A stretch of 60,297 nt of DNA, from contig FLQS01000037.1 in the NCBI GenBank assembly GCA_900078375.1, positions 1-60,297 on the forward strand, in the 5' to 3' direction. The translations under genes and the position numbers were made by a program. Origin of the DNA: an uncultured Mycobacterium sp. (GTDB taxonomy: Bacteria; Actinomycetota; Actinomycetes; Mycobacteriales; Mycobacteriaceae). Below, piece by piece: positions 27,013 to 34,883 of this stretch; positions within the stretch are counted from its first letter, which is position 1, and each line of letters begins with the position of its first letter. The notes under the pieces were generated by a model. It was not told the origin of the DNA. It saw nothing but the letters and a program-made list of their open reading frames with translations, and ran no database searches.

Positions 27013-27300
27013 GTGGTGATGAGCCGTCAGCAGCTCGATACCCAGGTGCGCAAGGGCGTGCTCGTCCGCGTCTGGTCGGGTGTTTATCCGACCCGCAAGC
27101 CCACCATGGCCGACCGGCTGGCTGCGCGCGCAAGGCAACTACCGCGGCCTCGCGCGTTGGCAACTCTTGACGCGGCTGAATACGAGAGTGTCGAATGGCA
27201 CGTCGGGCGCGACGAAATGCTCAGGGACAAAAAGCGATTCGCTGGAATCCAGGAAGCCGGCCGGATTGCGAGCAGACGAGCCCTTAGCGGCCGACGGTGA
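27010..27300 (+). pseudogene. Decayed AbiEi/DUF559-like gene remnant
   Basis: An open frame begins near VRKGVLVRVWSGVYPTRKP, which resembles the N-terminus of AbiEi-like/DUF559 proteins, and then jumps to EYESVEWHVGRDEML and KRFAGIQEAG, which resembles the C-terminal endonuclease-like segment of the same proteins. The 150 or more residues expected between are missing, so it is internally deleted. It also overlaps the 3' end of convergent guaB3 by 17 bp. Probably non-functional. The family call rests on short motifs from memory. Confidence 0.5.
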
Positions 27301-28420
27301 GGCCGACCTTCTGAAATTCCTTGAGATCGCAGTACCCGGCCTTGGCCATCGACCGGCGCAGGCCGCCGACCAGGTTGAGCGAGCCGAACGGGTCATCGGA
27401 CGGCCCGTTGAGCACCTTGTCGAGGGACGGGCGCTCGCCCGCCGCGATCTGCAGCAGGGCGCCGCGCGGCAGCGACGGGTGCGCCGCGGCCACCGGCCAG
27501 AACCAACCGTCGCCGAGGGCTTCGGCGGACTCGGCCAGCGGGGTGCCCAGCACCACCGCGTCGGCGCCGCAGGCGATGGCCTTGGCCAGGTCACCGGAAG
27601 TGTGGATGTCGCCGTCGGCCAGCACGTGTACGTAGCGCCCACCGGTCTCGTCCAGGTACTCGCGGCGCGCCGCCGCGGCATCGGCGATCGCGGTGGCCAT
27701 CGGCACACTGATGCCCAGCACCTCGTCGCTGGTCGTCACCCCGAGTGTCGAGCCGTAGCCGACGATCACGCCGGCCGCGCCGGTGCGCATGAGGTGAAGC
27801 GCAGTGCGGTGGTCAAGAACCCCACCGGCGACGACCGGGATGTCCAGCTCGGAGATGAAGGTCTTGAGGTTGAGCGGCTCGCCGTGCGAGTCCACCCGCT
27901 CGGCGGAGATGATCGTGCCCTGGATGACCAGCAGGTCGATGCCCGCCGCGACCAGCGCCGGCGTCAGCGCCTGCGCGTTCTGCGGGCTCACCCGAACCGC
28001 GGTGGTGACCCCTGCGTCGCGGATGCGGGCCACCGCGGCACCCAGCAGCTCGGGGTTCAGCGGCGCGGCGTGCAGTTGCTGCAGCAGCCGAATCGCCGCC
28101 GTCGGCTCGGGCTCCTTGTCGGCCGCCTCGATGACCTCGATGACCTTGGCTTCGACGTCGGCATGCCGGCCGATCAGACCCTCGCCGTTGAGCACCCCGA
28201 GCCCGCCTAGGCGGCCCAGTTCGATGGCGAACTCCGGGGAGACCAGGGCGTCGGTCGGGTGGGCGACGACCGGGATCTCGAACCGGTAGGCGTCGAGCTG
28301 CCAGGCAGTGGAGACGTCCTGCGACGAGCGGGTGCGCCGGGAGGGAACGATGTTGATGTCGTCGAGTTCGTAAGTGCGGCGGGCAGTTCTGCCCATGCCG
28401 ATTTCGACCATGTCACGCAT
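27284..28420 (-). CDS. guaB3: GuaB3, IMP dehydrogenase family protein
   Basis: A 378-aa IMPDH-related protein (MVEIGMGRTARRTYELDDINIVPSRRTRSS start region), without CBS domains. It has TIM-barrel motifs (VIVGYG, ADGDIHTSGDLAKAIACGADAVVLG), but the canonical IMPDH catalytic loop Cys (GPGSICTT) is absent, typical of GuaB3. Start ATG 28420 is at suitable distance from GAGGAG; ATG 28411 gives the 375-residue length known for M. tuberculosis. It follows guaB2 by 41 bp and is probably co-transcribed. Confidence 0.95.
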   Translation of the reverse strand: MRDMVEIGMGRTARRTYELDDINIVPSRRTRSSQDVSTAWQLDAYRFEIPVVAHPTDALVSPEFAIELGRLGGLGVLNGEGLIGRHADVEAKVIEVIEAADKEPEPTAAIRLLQQLHAAPLNPELLGAAVARIRDAGVTTAVRVSPQNAQALTPALVAAGIDLLVIQGTIISAERVDSHGEPLNLKTFISELDIPVVAGGVLDHRTALHLMRTGAAGVIVGYGSTLGVTTSDEVLGISVPMATAIADAAAARREYLDETGGRYVHVLADGDIHTSGDLAKAIACGADAVVLGTPLAESAEALGDGWFWPVAAAHPSLPRGALLQIAAGERPSLDKVLNGPSDDPFGSLNLVGGLRRSMAKAGYCDLKEFQKVGLTVGR

Positions 28421-28461
28421 TGCGGTGCTGTCTCCTCTGCGCGCAAGCGCTCATCGGGCCC

Positions 28462-30039
28462 CTAGCGGGCGTAGTAGTTGGGGGCTTCGACAGTCATGGC
28501 GATGTCGTGCGGGTGGCTCTCCTTGAGCCCCGCCGCCGTGATCCGCACGAACTGAGCGTGCTGAAGATCCCCGACGGTGGACGCGCCGGTGTAACCCATA
28601 GCGGCGCGAAGACCACCGGTGAGCTGGTGGATGACGGTCGACAGCGGGCCGCGGAATGGCACCCGGCCCTCGATGCCCTCGGGGACCAGCTTGTCCTCGG
28701 ACAGCACATCGTCCTGGAAGTAGCGGTCTTTGGAGTAGGACTTCGCGGCCCCGCGGCCCTGCATGGCGCCCAGGGACCCCATGCCGCGGTAGCTCTTGAA
28801 CTGCTTGCCGTTGACGAAGATCAGGTCGCCGGGTGCTTCGGCGGTGCCGGCGAGCAGCGAGCCGAGCATCGCGGTCGAGGCACCCGCCGCCAGCGCTTTG
28901 GCGATGTCACCGGAGTACTGCAGGCCGCCGTCGGCGATCACCGGCACACCGGCCGGCGCGCATACCGCGGTGGCTTCTAGGATCGCGGTGATCTGAGGTG
29001 CGCCCACCCCGGCCACCACGCGGGTGGTGCAGATCGATCCGGGGCCAACCCCGACCTTGACGGCGTCGGCGCCCGCCTCGACGAGCGCGGCGGCCGCACT
29101 GCGGGTGGCGACGTTGCCGCCGACGACCTCGACCCGGTTGCCGACCTCGGCCTTGAGTTTGCCGACGGTGTCCAACACCCGGCGGTTATGGGCATGGGCG
29201 GTGTCGACGATCAGCACGTCCACCCCAGCATCGGCCAGCGCCATGGCGCGATCCCACGCGTCGTCCCCGACGCCGACGGCGGCGCCGACGAGCAGCCGCC
29301 CGTCGCTGTCCTTGGTGGCCAGTGGATGCTGCTCGGTCTTGACGAAATCCTTGACGGTGATCAGACCGGTCAGCCGGCCGTGCCCGTCGACGATCGGCAG
29401 CTTCTCGATCTTGTTGCGCCGCAACAGGCCCAGCGCGGCATCGGCCGTCACACCCTCTTGCGCGGTGATCAGCGGCGCCTTGGTCATCACCTCAGCGACC
29501 GGTTTGCTCATGTCGACTTCGAAGCGCATGTCGCGGTTGGTGATGATTCCGACCAATAGGCCCTGCTGGTCGACCACCGGCAGGCCCGAGATACGGAACC
29601 GGGCGCACATCGCGTCGACCTCGGCCAGGGTGTTCTCCGGTGAGCACGTCACCGGGTCGGTGACCATGCCGGCCTCCGACCGCTTGACCGTCTCCACCTG
29701 GCCGGCCTGCTCGGCGATCGACAGGTTGCGGTGCAACACGCCCATGCCGCCCTGGCGGGCCATCGCGATGGCCATCCGCGCCTCGGTCACCGTGTCCATC
29801 GCGGAGCTGACCAGCGGCACCTTCAGCCGGATCTTCTTCGTCAGCTGGCTTGAGGTGTCGGCGTCGGCGGGCACCACGTCGGACGCGGCGGGAAGCAGCA
29901 GTACGTCGTCAAATGTCAGGCCCAACATCGCGATCTTGTTCGGGTCGTCACCGCCGGTGGGAACCCAATCCCCCAGCAGGCCGTTCAGGTGCGCGGTCAG
30001 GCCGTCGATGCGGCCGGCGCTGCCTTCGGCAATGGTCAT
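28462..30039 (-). CDS. guaB2: Inosine-5'-monophosphate dehydrogenase
   Basis: A 525-aa enzyme oxidising IMP to XMP, rate-limiting for guanine nucleotide synthesis. Two CBS domains at about 125-235 (MVTDPVTCSPENTLAEV; GLITVKDFVKT) interrupt the TIM barrel; catalytic Cys337 sits in GPGSICTTRVVAG; nucleotide site ADGGLQYSGDIAKALAAGA. The active-site flap (GMGSLGAM) and C-terminus are intact. This is the essential IMPDH of mycobacteria. Confidence 0.98.
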   Translation of the reverse strand: MTIAEGSAGRIDGLTAHLNGLLGDWVPTGGDDPNKIAMLGLTFDDVLLLPAASDVVPADADTSSQLTKKIRLKVPLVSSAMDTVTEARMAIAMARQGGMGVLHRNLSIAEQAGQVETVKRSEAGMVTDPVTCSPENTLAEVDAMCARFRISGLPVVDQQGLLVGIITNRDMRFEVDMSKPVAEVMTKAPLITAQEGVTADAALGLLRRNKIEKLPIVDGHGRLTGLITVKDFVKTEQHPLATKDSDGRLLVGAAVGVGDDAWDRAMALADAGVDVLIVDTAHAHNRRVLDTVGKLKAEVGNRVEVVGGNVATRSAAAALVEAGADAVKVGVGPGSICTTRVVAGVGAPQITAILEATAVCAPAGVPVIADGGLQYSGDIAKALAAGASTAMLGSLLAGTAEAPGDLIFVNGKQFKSYRGMGSLGAMQGRGAAKSYSKDRYFQDDVLSEDKLVPEGIEGRVPFRGPLSTVIHQLTGGLRAAMGYTGASTVGDLQHAQFVRITAAGLKESHPHDIAMTVEAPNYYAR

Positions 30040-30138
30040 CGGGAGGCCCCCATCAGCTGGCGGAATGTGGACACCATCCTATCGGCTCGCGGTCACGTTC
30101 CCTGGCGCGATACCCGCAGCGCTGCGTAATGTGGTGTC

Positions 30139-30543
30139 GTGCGCGACCACCTTCCACCGGGCCTGCCACCAGATCCGTTCGCCGACGACCCCGCCGACCC
30201 GTCGGCGGCGTTGGATGCGCTCGAGCCGGGACAACCGTTGGATCCGCAGGAACGCGCCGCGGTCGAAGCCGATCTGGCCGATCTGGCCGTCTACGAAGCG
30301 CTGCTCGCGCATCGCGGTATCCGTGGACTGGTGGTGTGTTGCGACGAATGCCAACAGGACCACTATCACGACTGGGATATGTTGCGCGCCAACCTACTTC
30401 AGCTTTTGGTCGACGGCACCGTCCGTCCCCACGAGCCGGCTTACGACCCCGAGCCGGACGCCTACGTCACGTGGGACTACTGCCGCGGATATGCCGACGC
30501 GTCGCTCAACGAAGCAACGTCCGATTACGACGGATTCCGCTGA
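30139..30543 (+). CDS. DUF5319 protein (Rv3412 homologue)
   Basis: A 134-aa acidic cytosolic protein with GTG start, divergent from guaB2. Recognisable stretches are LPPGLPPDPFADDPADPS at the N-terminus and VVCCDECQQDHYHDWDMLRANL in the middle, a conserved Cys-Cys-x2-Cys/His segment. No enzymatic motif; function unknown. It ends two bases before the convergent rsdA stop. The position matches Rv3412 between guaB2 and rsdA. Confidence 0.85.
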   Translation: MRDHLPPGLPPDPFADDPADPSAALDALEPGQPLDPQERAAVEADLADLAVYEALLAHRGIRGLVVCCDECQQDHYHDWDMLRANLLQLLVDGTVRPHEPAYDPEPDAYVTWDYCRGYADASLNEATSDYDGFR

Positions 30544-30545
30544 AC

Positions 30546-31838
30546 TCAGTTCCCGCTGCTATGCCCTCCGCCGAAACTCGGCAGCTTCGGTAGCTGCGGC
30601 ATCGGCATCATCATGGTGGTGGTGATCACAGCAGCCGGTGACTGTGTCTTCGGCGCCTGAATGACCGTCGACGGTATCGAGGCGATCGTCTGTGGCTGAG
30701 TCGCACTCGGTACTGACGCGGCCGCCGGAGCCGACTGTTGCACGACCGTTGACGTGGTCGCCGCCGCGGCCGGAGACTCGGCCGCGGCCGGGCCCGTAGT
30801 TGTCGCCGCCGCGGGCGCCTGGGCTGCCGCGGATGCACTCGTGGTGGCGGCCCCGGCCAAGGTCGTCGTCGTGGTGGTCGTCGGCGCAACCGTCGTGGTC
30901 GTCGACGTGGACGTGGCGGCGGTCGTGGTGGGCAGCGTCGTCGTGGTGGTCGTCGGCGCGAAGGATGTCGTGGTCGTCGGCGCCACCGTGGTGGTCGTGG
31001 TCGGCTCGACCGTGGTCGTCGTCTCGGTCTCCTCGACCGACGACGTCGGGGTGTCCGACGGTGACGGGCCGAATGTGCCGGTGCCATCCGGCGTCGTTGA
31101 GATCGTGATCGACGGCAAGTCCGGAACGCTGGTCGGCGGCGCCTCGGGCCCGTCGGTGGGGGTGATCGCGGCCGGCACGAGCTCACTGACCGAGGCCGGC
31201 ACGGTGTAGGTGATGCCTGGCGGCACCGTGGCTTCAGGGTCCTTCTGCACGACCTTCGCCGACAGCTGGTTCCACTGATCCAGCAGCTCCTGCTTTTGCG
31301 TCTCGTTACCCAGGCTGTTCACCTGCGTGCTGACGGCGACCAGCTTGTCCTGGGCCTGCTGCCAGTCGCCCTGAGCAACCAACTGCTGGACTTGGGCCAG
31401 CTGCTCCTTGGCGGCGGCCAGCGTGACCTGGTCATCGCGCACCTGCTTGGACTCGCCGAACAGCATTGTGTGCAGCCCATAGAGGGCGTCCCCGGGGCCG
31501 GCACCGTACACAACGGCACCGAAGCCGCCGAACACCAGAACACCGGCTGCCGCGGCGCCGACGATGCTCAGACCGCGCCTGCTGCGGCCGCTGCTCTGCT
31601 TCTCGGCCAGGCCGGCCCGCAAGGCGTTGACGGCGTCACGCTCAGTGATCAGTCCGGTTGCCGGTGGCCAGCGCATTTCGTCGCGCCACCCGCCGAGCAG
31701 TTCGGCCAGCATGGCGTCGGCCTGGTCCTGCGGGGCCGCAGGCTGCCCGTTGGCCAGGGCGTCGATGAAGCGGTCGCTGTCGACGATGGCGGCCAGCGAC
31801 GGATCGTCGTTTCCGGAGTTGCGTCGGAAGTCAGGCAT
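30546..31838 (-). CDS. rsdA: Anti-sigma-D factor RsdA
   Basis: A 430-aa membrane anti-sigma factor. The cytosolic N-terminus (about 90 residues: DDPSLAAIVDSDRFIDALA, WPPATGLITERDAV) binds SigD; a single membrane segment spans about 90-112 (SIVGAAAAGVLVFGGFGAVV). The outer part has a coiled region, then a low-complexity Thr-rich stretch (TTTTVAPTTTTT-type, about 260-330) and an Ala/Thr/Pro-rich end. ATG 31838 overlaps the sigD stop and has GGGAGG at good distance, so the pair is translationally coupled. The tail length and Thr-repeat are unusual and may vary between strains. Confidence 0.92.
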   Translation of the reverse strand: MPDFRRNSGNDDPSLAAIVDSDRFIDALANGQPAAPQDQADAMLAELLGGWRDEMRWPPATGLITERDAVNALRAGLAEKQSSGRSRRGLSIVGAAAAGVLVFGGFGAVVYGAGPGDALYGLHTMLFGESKQVRDDQVTLAAAKEQLAQVQQLVAQGDWQQAQDKLVAVSTQVNSLGNETQKQELLDQWNQLSAKVVQKDPEATVPPGITYTVPASVSELVPAAITPTDGPEAPPTSVPDLPSITISTTPDGTGTFGPSPSDTPTSSVEETETTTTVEPTTTTTVAPTTTTSFAPTTTTTTLPTTTAATSTSTTTTVAPTTTTTTTLAGAATTSASAAAQAPAAATTTGPAAAESPAAAATTSTVVQQSAPAAASVPSATQPQTIASIPSTVIQAPKTQSPAAVITTTMMMPMPQLPKLPSFGGGHSSGN

Positions 31839-32409
31839 AGCCATGACCTCCCGCCGTGATCTCCGTTTTGAGCTTTGCCAGCGCCCGGTGCTGGGCCACC
31901 CGCACCGCCCCGGGCGTGCTGCCGACCGCCTCGGCGGTCTCTTCGGCCGACAACCCGACGACGATGCGCAGCATCAGAATCTCGCGCTGTTTCTCGGGCA
32001 GGACCTCTAGCAATTTGCTCATCCGCGCGGCGGAATCGGAATTCACCGCCATCTGCTCGGGACCCGCTTCCAGCGAGTACCGCTCCGGCACCACATCAGT
32101 GGGGTCGGACCGGTTACGGCCGGCGGCGCGATGTGCGTCGGCGACCTTGTGAGCAGCGATGCCGTACACGAAGGCCAGGAAGGGGCGACCCTGATCCTGG
32201 TAACGCGGCAACGCCTGGATGGCGGCCAAGCAAACCTCCTGAGCGACGTCGTCGGCAGAGAGGCCAACCCGCTCCGTGGATCCGAGGCGAGCCCGGATAT
32301 AACGGACCACGATGGGGCGGATGGTCTCTACAACTTCACGGAGGGCATCACGGCTGCCGGCCACCGCTTCAGCAACGGCCGCGTCGAGACGATCTCCTGG
32401 AATTGTCAT
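31831..32409 (-). CDS. sigD: RNA polymerase sigma factor SigD (ECF)
   Basis: A 192-aa ECF sigma factor. Region 2: VRYIRARLG, LSADDVAQEVCLAAIQALPRY and GRPFLAFVYGIAAHKVADAHR. Region 4: LPEKQREILMLRIVVGLSAEETAEAV and GSTPGAVRVAQHRAL. ATG 32409 is the first ATG, with GGAG about 12 bases upstream. The frame stays open to a TTG at 32481, and the upstream residues (FVTLEISPSM) look conserved with M. tuberculosis SigD, so a slightly longer protein is possible. Controlled by RsdA encoded directly downstream. Confidence 0.93.
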   Translation of the reverse strand: MTIPGDRLDAAVAEAVAGSRDALREVVETIRPIVVRYIRARLGSTERVGLSADDVAQEVCLAAIQALPRYQDQGRPFLAFVYGIAAHKVADAHRAAGRNRSDPTDVVPERYSLEAGPEQMAVNSDSAARMSKLLEVLPEKQREILMLRIVVGLSAEETAEAVGSTPGAVRVAQHRALAKLKTEITAGGHGYA

Positions 32410-32496
32410 CGACGGCGATATCTCCAACGTTACGAACGGGACGCTTCCCGGCAGGCACTGCGCTAGACAATATCGGCCCAAACTGCCGATCGGGCG

Positions 32497-33312
32497 TTAG
32501 CGGCGGCTCCACCGCCCGCCGCGCCGTGTGATAACGCCAGCACAGTCGTCCCGGATCGCCGAGACCTGCTGTGACGTAAGTGTTGCGCTATTGATATCGG
32601 CCAGCAGACACGCCAGCGCCCAACGCAGCGGAACCAAACCATAGCTCTGCGTGTCGCGCAGAGCGGCGTCGGCGACCTCCCGCGCGCTCTCCACCGACCC
32701 CGCGCAGCACAGCGCCGCGGCGAGCACGACGCTGCTTTTGACTCGATGGCGCCGCAAAGCCGGCAGCGCCTGCTCGGCAATCTCCACCCCGCGCCGCGCG
32801 TGGGTGAGGGCGTCCTCGCCGCGGCCACCGGCCATCGCCAATTCGGCGCTTACCCATGCCAGCCGGATGTCCAGGCGGGTCGGCGACGCCCCGGCGCGGG
32901 CCATCATGTCCTCGGCCTGCTCGAGCAGTCGCGCCGACGCCGCGAGCCGGCCCACGCCCAGGGCGTCGGCCGCCAGTCCGACGACCGCATCGACGCGGGC
33001 TTCTAAAGCCAGCGGGCAATCGCGGGCGGCTTGCGCCAGTGCCAGCGCCCGGCCATCCCAGCCGGCGGCCTCACGATGGCCACCGAGCTGGCGGAGCAAC
33101 GACGCCTCGGTACTCGACGACAGCGATGCCAAGGCCCCGGCGGGTTGGCGGCGACGCAACTCCGCCAGGTCGGCACGGGCGCTGCTGTATCGGCCCTGGC
33201 CCGCGGCGGCGACGGCCCGCAGCCATAGCTGCTCAGGCGTGTTCGCCGCGGGCAGCGGCCAACAGCCCGGGTTGTCGCCGAAGGCGGCGGCGGTCAGTGC
33301 GGTGGAGTTCAT
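32497..33312 (-). CDS. Helical TPR-like hypothetical protein (Rv3415c-type)
   Basis: A 271-aa Ala/Arg-rich protein with repeated helix pairs (LWLRAVAAAGQGRYSSARADL, EASLLRQLGGHREAAGWDGRAL, SAELAMAGGRGEDALTHARRG), consistent with a TPR-like scaffold. It lies upstream of sigD on the same strand and divergent from whiB3, the location of Rv3415c. Function unknown; an 87-bp gap to sigD leaves co-transcription open. Confidence 0.82.
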   Translation of the reverse strand: MNSTALTAAAFGDNPGCWPLPAANTPEQLWLRAVAAAGQGRYSSARADLAELRRRQPAGALASLSSSTEASLLRQLGGHREAAGWDGRALALAQAARDCPLALEARVDAVVGLAADALGVGRLAASARLLEQAEDMMARAGASPTRLDIRLAWVSAELAMAGGRGEDALTHARRGVEIAEQALPALRRHRVKSSVVLAAALCCAGSVESAREVADAALRDTQSYGLVPLRWALACLLADINSATLTSQQVSAIRDDCAGVITRRGGRWSRR

Positions 33313-33689
33313 CTGACCGGCACGCTATCAACCGGCTGAGCAGATCATGTCAGTTAACAGTTCGTGGTCGTGATGTTACGGCTGTGTTTACTACCTATTG
33401 AGCGTTAGGAAATCGCGCGGCGGTGCCAGAGGTGCCACGCTGCGCAAATCACGAAATCATCACGATCGGCGTCCATGAGATAGCACCTCGCCCGGCGTCG
33501 GTGGGTCGCAATGATGAACGTGATGTAAATTCTCGAGCTGCGATTATGTGATTGCGCACATGGTGTGGGTATTGACTCGCTTTGCAAAGCACCCCTAATT
33601 TTGGGGACACGAGTAGTCATAGGCGACAGTGCTCGGATCGGTTCCACAACTCACGCACGTGAAATATGTGCGGAGAGAGGGGTTTTCCA
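33313..33689. other. Long intergenic regulatory region upstream of whiB3
   Basis: These 377 bp are visibly richer in A and T than the neighbours and hold no convincing gene. I see a direct repeat GGTGCCA (33422-33428 and 33431-33437), a perfect 12-bp palindrome GCTTTGCAAAGC at 33579-33590 followed by CCCC-TAATTTT-GGGG, and a strong ribosome site (GGAGAGAGGGG) before whiB3. Which of these bind regulators cannot be told from sequence. Confidence 0.5.
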
Positions 33690-33980
33690 ATGCCACAGCC
33701 GCAACAGCTACCCGGCCCGAACGCCGACATCTGGGATTGGCAGATGCAAGGCCTTTGCCGAGGTGTCGATTCATCAGTGTTCTTCCATCCCGATGGCGAG
33801 CGCGGTCGCGCCCGCGCTCAGCGTGAGATGCGTGCCAAAGAAATGTGCCGTAGTTGCCCGGTGATCACTCAATGCCGGTCGCATGCCTTGGCCGTCGGCG
33901 AGCCTTACGGCATCTGGGGTGGATTGAGCGAAGCCGAGCGCGAGTTGTTGCTCAAGCGTGGAATTCGCCGCACCGCCTGA
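33690..33980 (+). CDS. whiB3: WhiB3 redox-sensing transcriptional regulator
   Basis: A 96-aa WhiB protein with an iron-sulfur cluster. The cluster Cys are residues 23, 53, 56 and 62 (LCRG; MCRSCPVITQC), the same positions as in M. tuberculosis WhiB3, followed by the GIWGG turn and a basic C-terminus (LLLKRGIRR) for DNA contact. WhiB3 senses redox state and controls lipid anabolism. Start ATG 33690 follows a strong ribosome site. It is followed by a clear terminator. Confidence 0.96.
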   Translation: MPQPQQLPGPNADIWDWQMQGLCRGVDSSVFFHPDGERGRARAQREMRAKEMCRSCPVITQCRSHALAVGEPYGIWGGLSEAERELLLKRGIRRTA

Positions 33981-33996
33981 ACCTCTAGCAAACATC

Positions 33997-34033
33997 AAAA
34001 GAGGCTCATCCTGTTGCCGGATGGGCCTCTTTT
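33997..34033 (+). terminator. Intrinsic terminator after whiB3
   Basis: AAAAGAGGCTCATC pairs with GATGGGCCTCTTTT around a 9-base loop with one internal mismatch, and the right arm ends in TTTT. Being A-rich on the left as well as T-rich on the right, it can also serve the convergent gene ending at 34056. Confidence 0.88.
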
Positions 34034-34055
34034 GGTCGTCAGGCGCGCGATTGCC

Positions 34056-34805
34056 TCACCGCGCGCCCGCCGCCAGCCATTGTTCGAACGTCGTCGGGGC
34101 GATGCGGGCGCCGTCGCCAGGAAGCAACACATCGCCCGCCAACTCCTGGCGCAGCGGACCCGACCACGTCGGAACCAGCCTCACCGAGTGACCGAGAACG
34201 GCATGGGTGCGCCGGGCCATATCGACCAGATCCTGAGTCTCGGGGCCGGCGACATCGACATAGCGGCCCTGCGGCGCACCGAGGGCCACTTCGGCCAACA
34301 CCTCCGCGATGTCGTCGGGTGCGATCGGTTGCACGAGAAGTGGCGCGATGAGCGCGACGCCGTCCCGTTCGGTCCAGCTGGCCGCCATGGCCGCGAAGTC
34401 ATGGAACTGCGTGGCCGGGACGATCGTCCACGGCACCTGGCCCGCCTCGACTAGGCGTTCCTGCTCGCGTTTGCCCTCGTAGTGGGCGGTGCCGCCATCG
34501 ATCTTGTGGATGCCGACGATCGACAGCAGCACGTGATGCCGAACGCCGGCCCGTTGCTCGCTTTCAAGGAGGTTTGTCGTTGTTGTTGCGAAATACTCAC
34601 GGGTCTCATCCGGACCGATCGGTGGCGCACTGATGGCGTCGATCACCGCGTCGACGCCGGCCAGCGCCGCATCCACACCCTCGCCGGTGATCAGGTCGAC
34701 ACCCAGCGAGCGGCTGATGCGCACGACGTCGTGACCGTCGCGTTCAAAGGCCGCGACGGTGCGAGCACCGATGTTGCCGGTCGCACCGGCTACCGCGATT
34801 CGCAT
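34056..34805 (-). CDS. NmrA-like NAD(P)-binding protein
   Basis: A 249-aa atypical SDR: N-terminal MRIAVAGATGNIGARTVAAF dinucleotide site (GATGNIG), then DLITGEGVDAALAGVDAVID and later an APDDIAEVLAEVALG segment, typical of NmrA/YesF-like proteins. No active-site Tyr-x3-Lys is evident, so it may be a sensor or an enzyme of unknown substrate. ATG 34805 is preceded by GGAGG. Confidence 0.85.
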   Translation of the reverse strand: MRIAVAGATGNIGARTVAAFERDGHDVVRISRSLGVDLITGEGVDAALAGVDAVIDAISAPPIGPDETREYFATTTTNLLESEQRAGVRHHVLLSIVGIHKIDGGTAHYEGKREQERLVEAGQVPWTIVPATQFHDFAAMAASWTERDGVALIAPLLVQPIAPDDIAEVLAEVALGAPQGRYVDVAGPETQDLVDMARRTHAVLGHSVRLVPTWSGPLRQELAGDVLLPGDGARIAPTTFEQWLAAGAR

Positions 34806-34883
34806 GTGTTACCTCCAGAGATCGTTGGGTACCTGATAAACGCAACGCCGACGCCACGGCCTTCTCATCCACGGATCACCAGC

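Noticed and set aside
29024..30625. 533-codon plus-strand frame opposite guaB2
   Set aside because: Antisense shadow of a gene with high GC at third positions; composition is Ser/Arg/Thr-rich and guaB2 is certain.
30754..31209. Val-rich 151-codon plus-strand frame opposite rsdA
   Set aside because: It is the complement of the Thr-codon repeats of rsdA; its low-complexity Val runs have no protein-like features.
34080..34100. GTTCGAACG near the NmrA-like gene as a third SOS box
   Set aside because: It lies inside coding sequence at the 3' end and lacks the two half-sites at N4 spacing.
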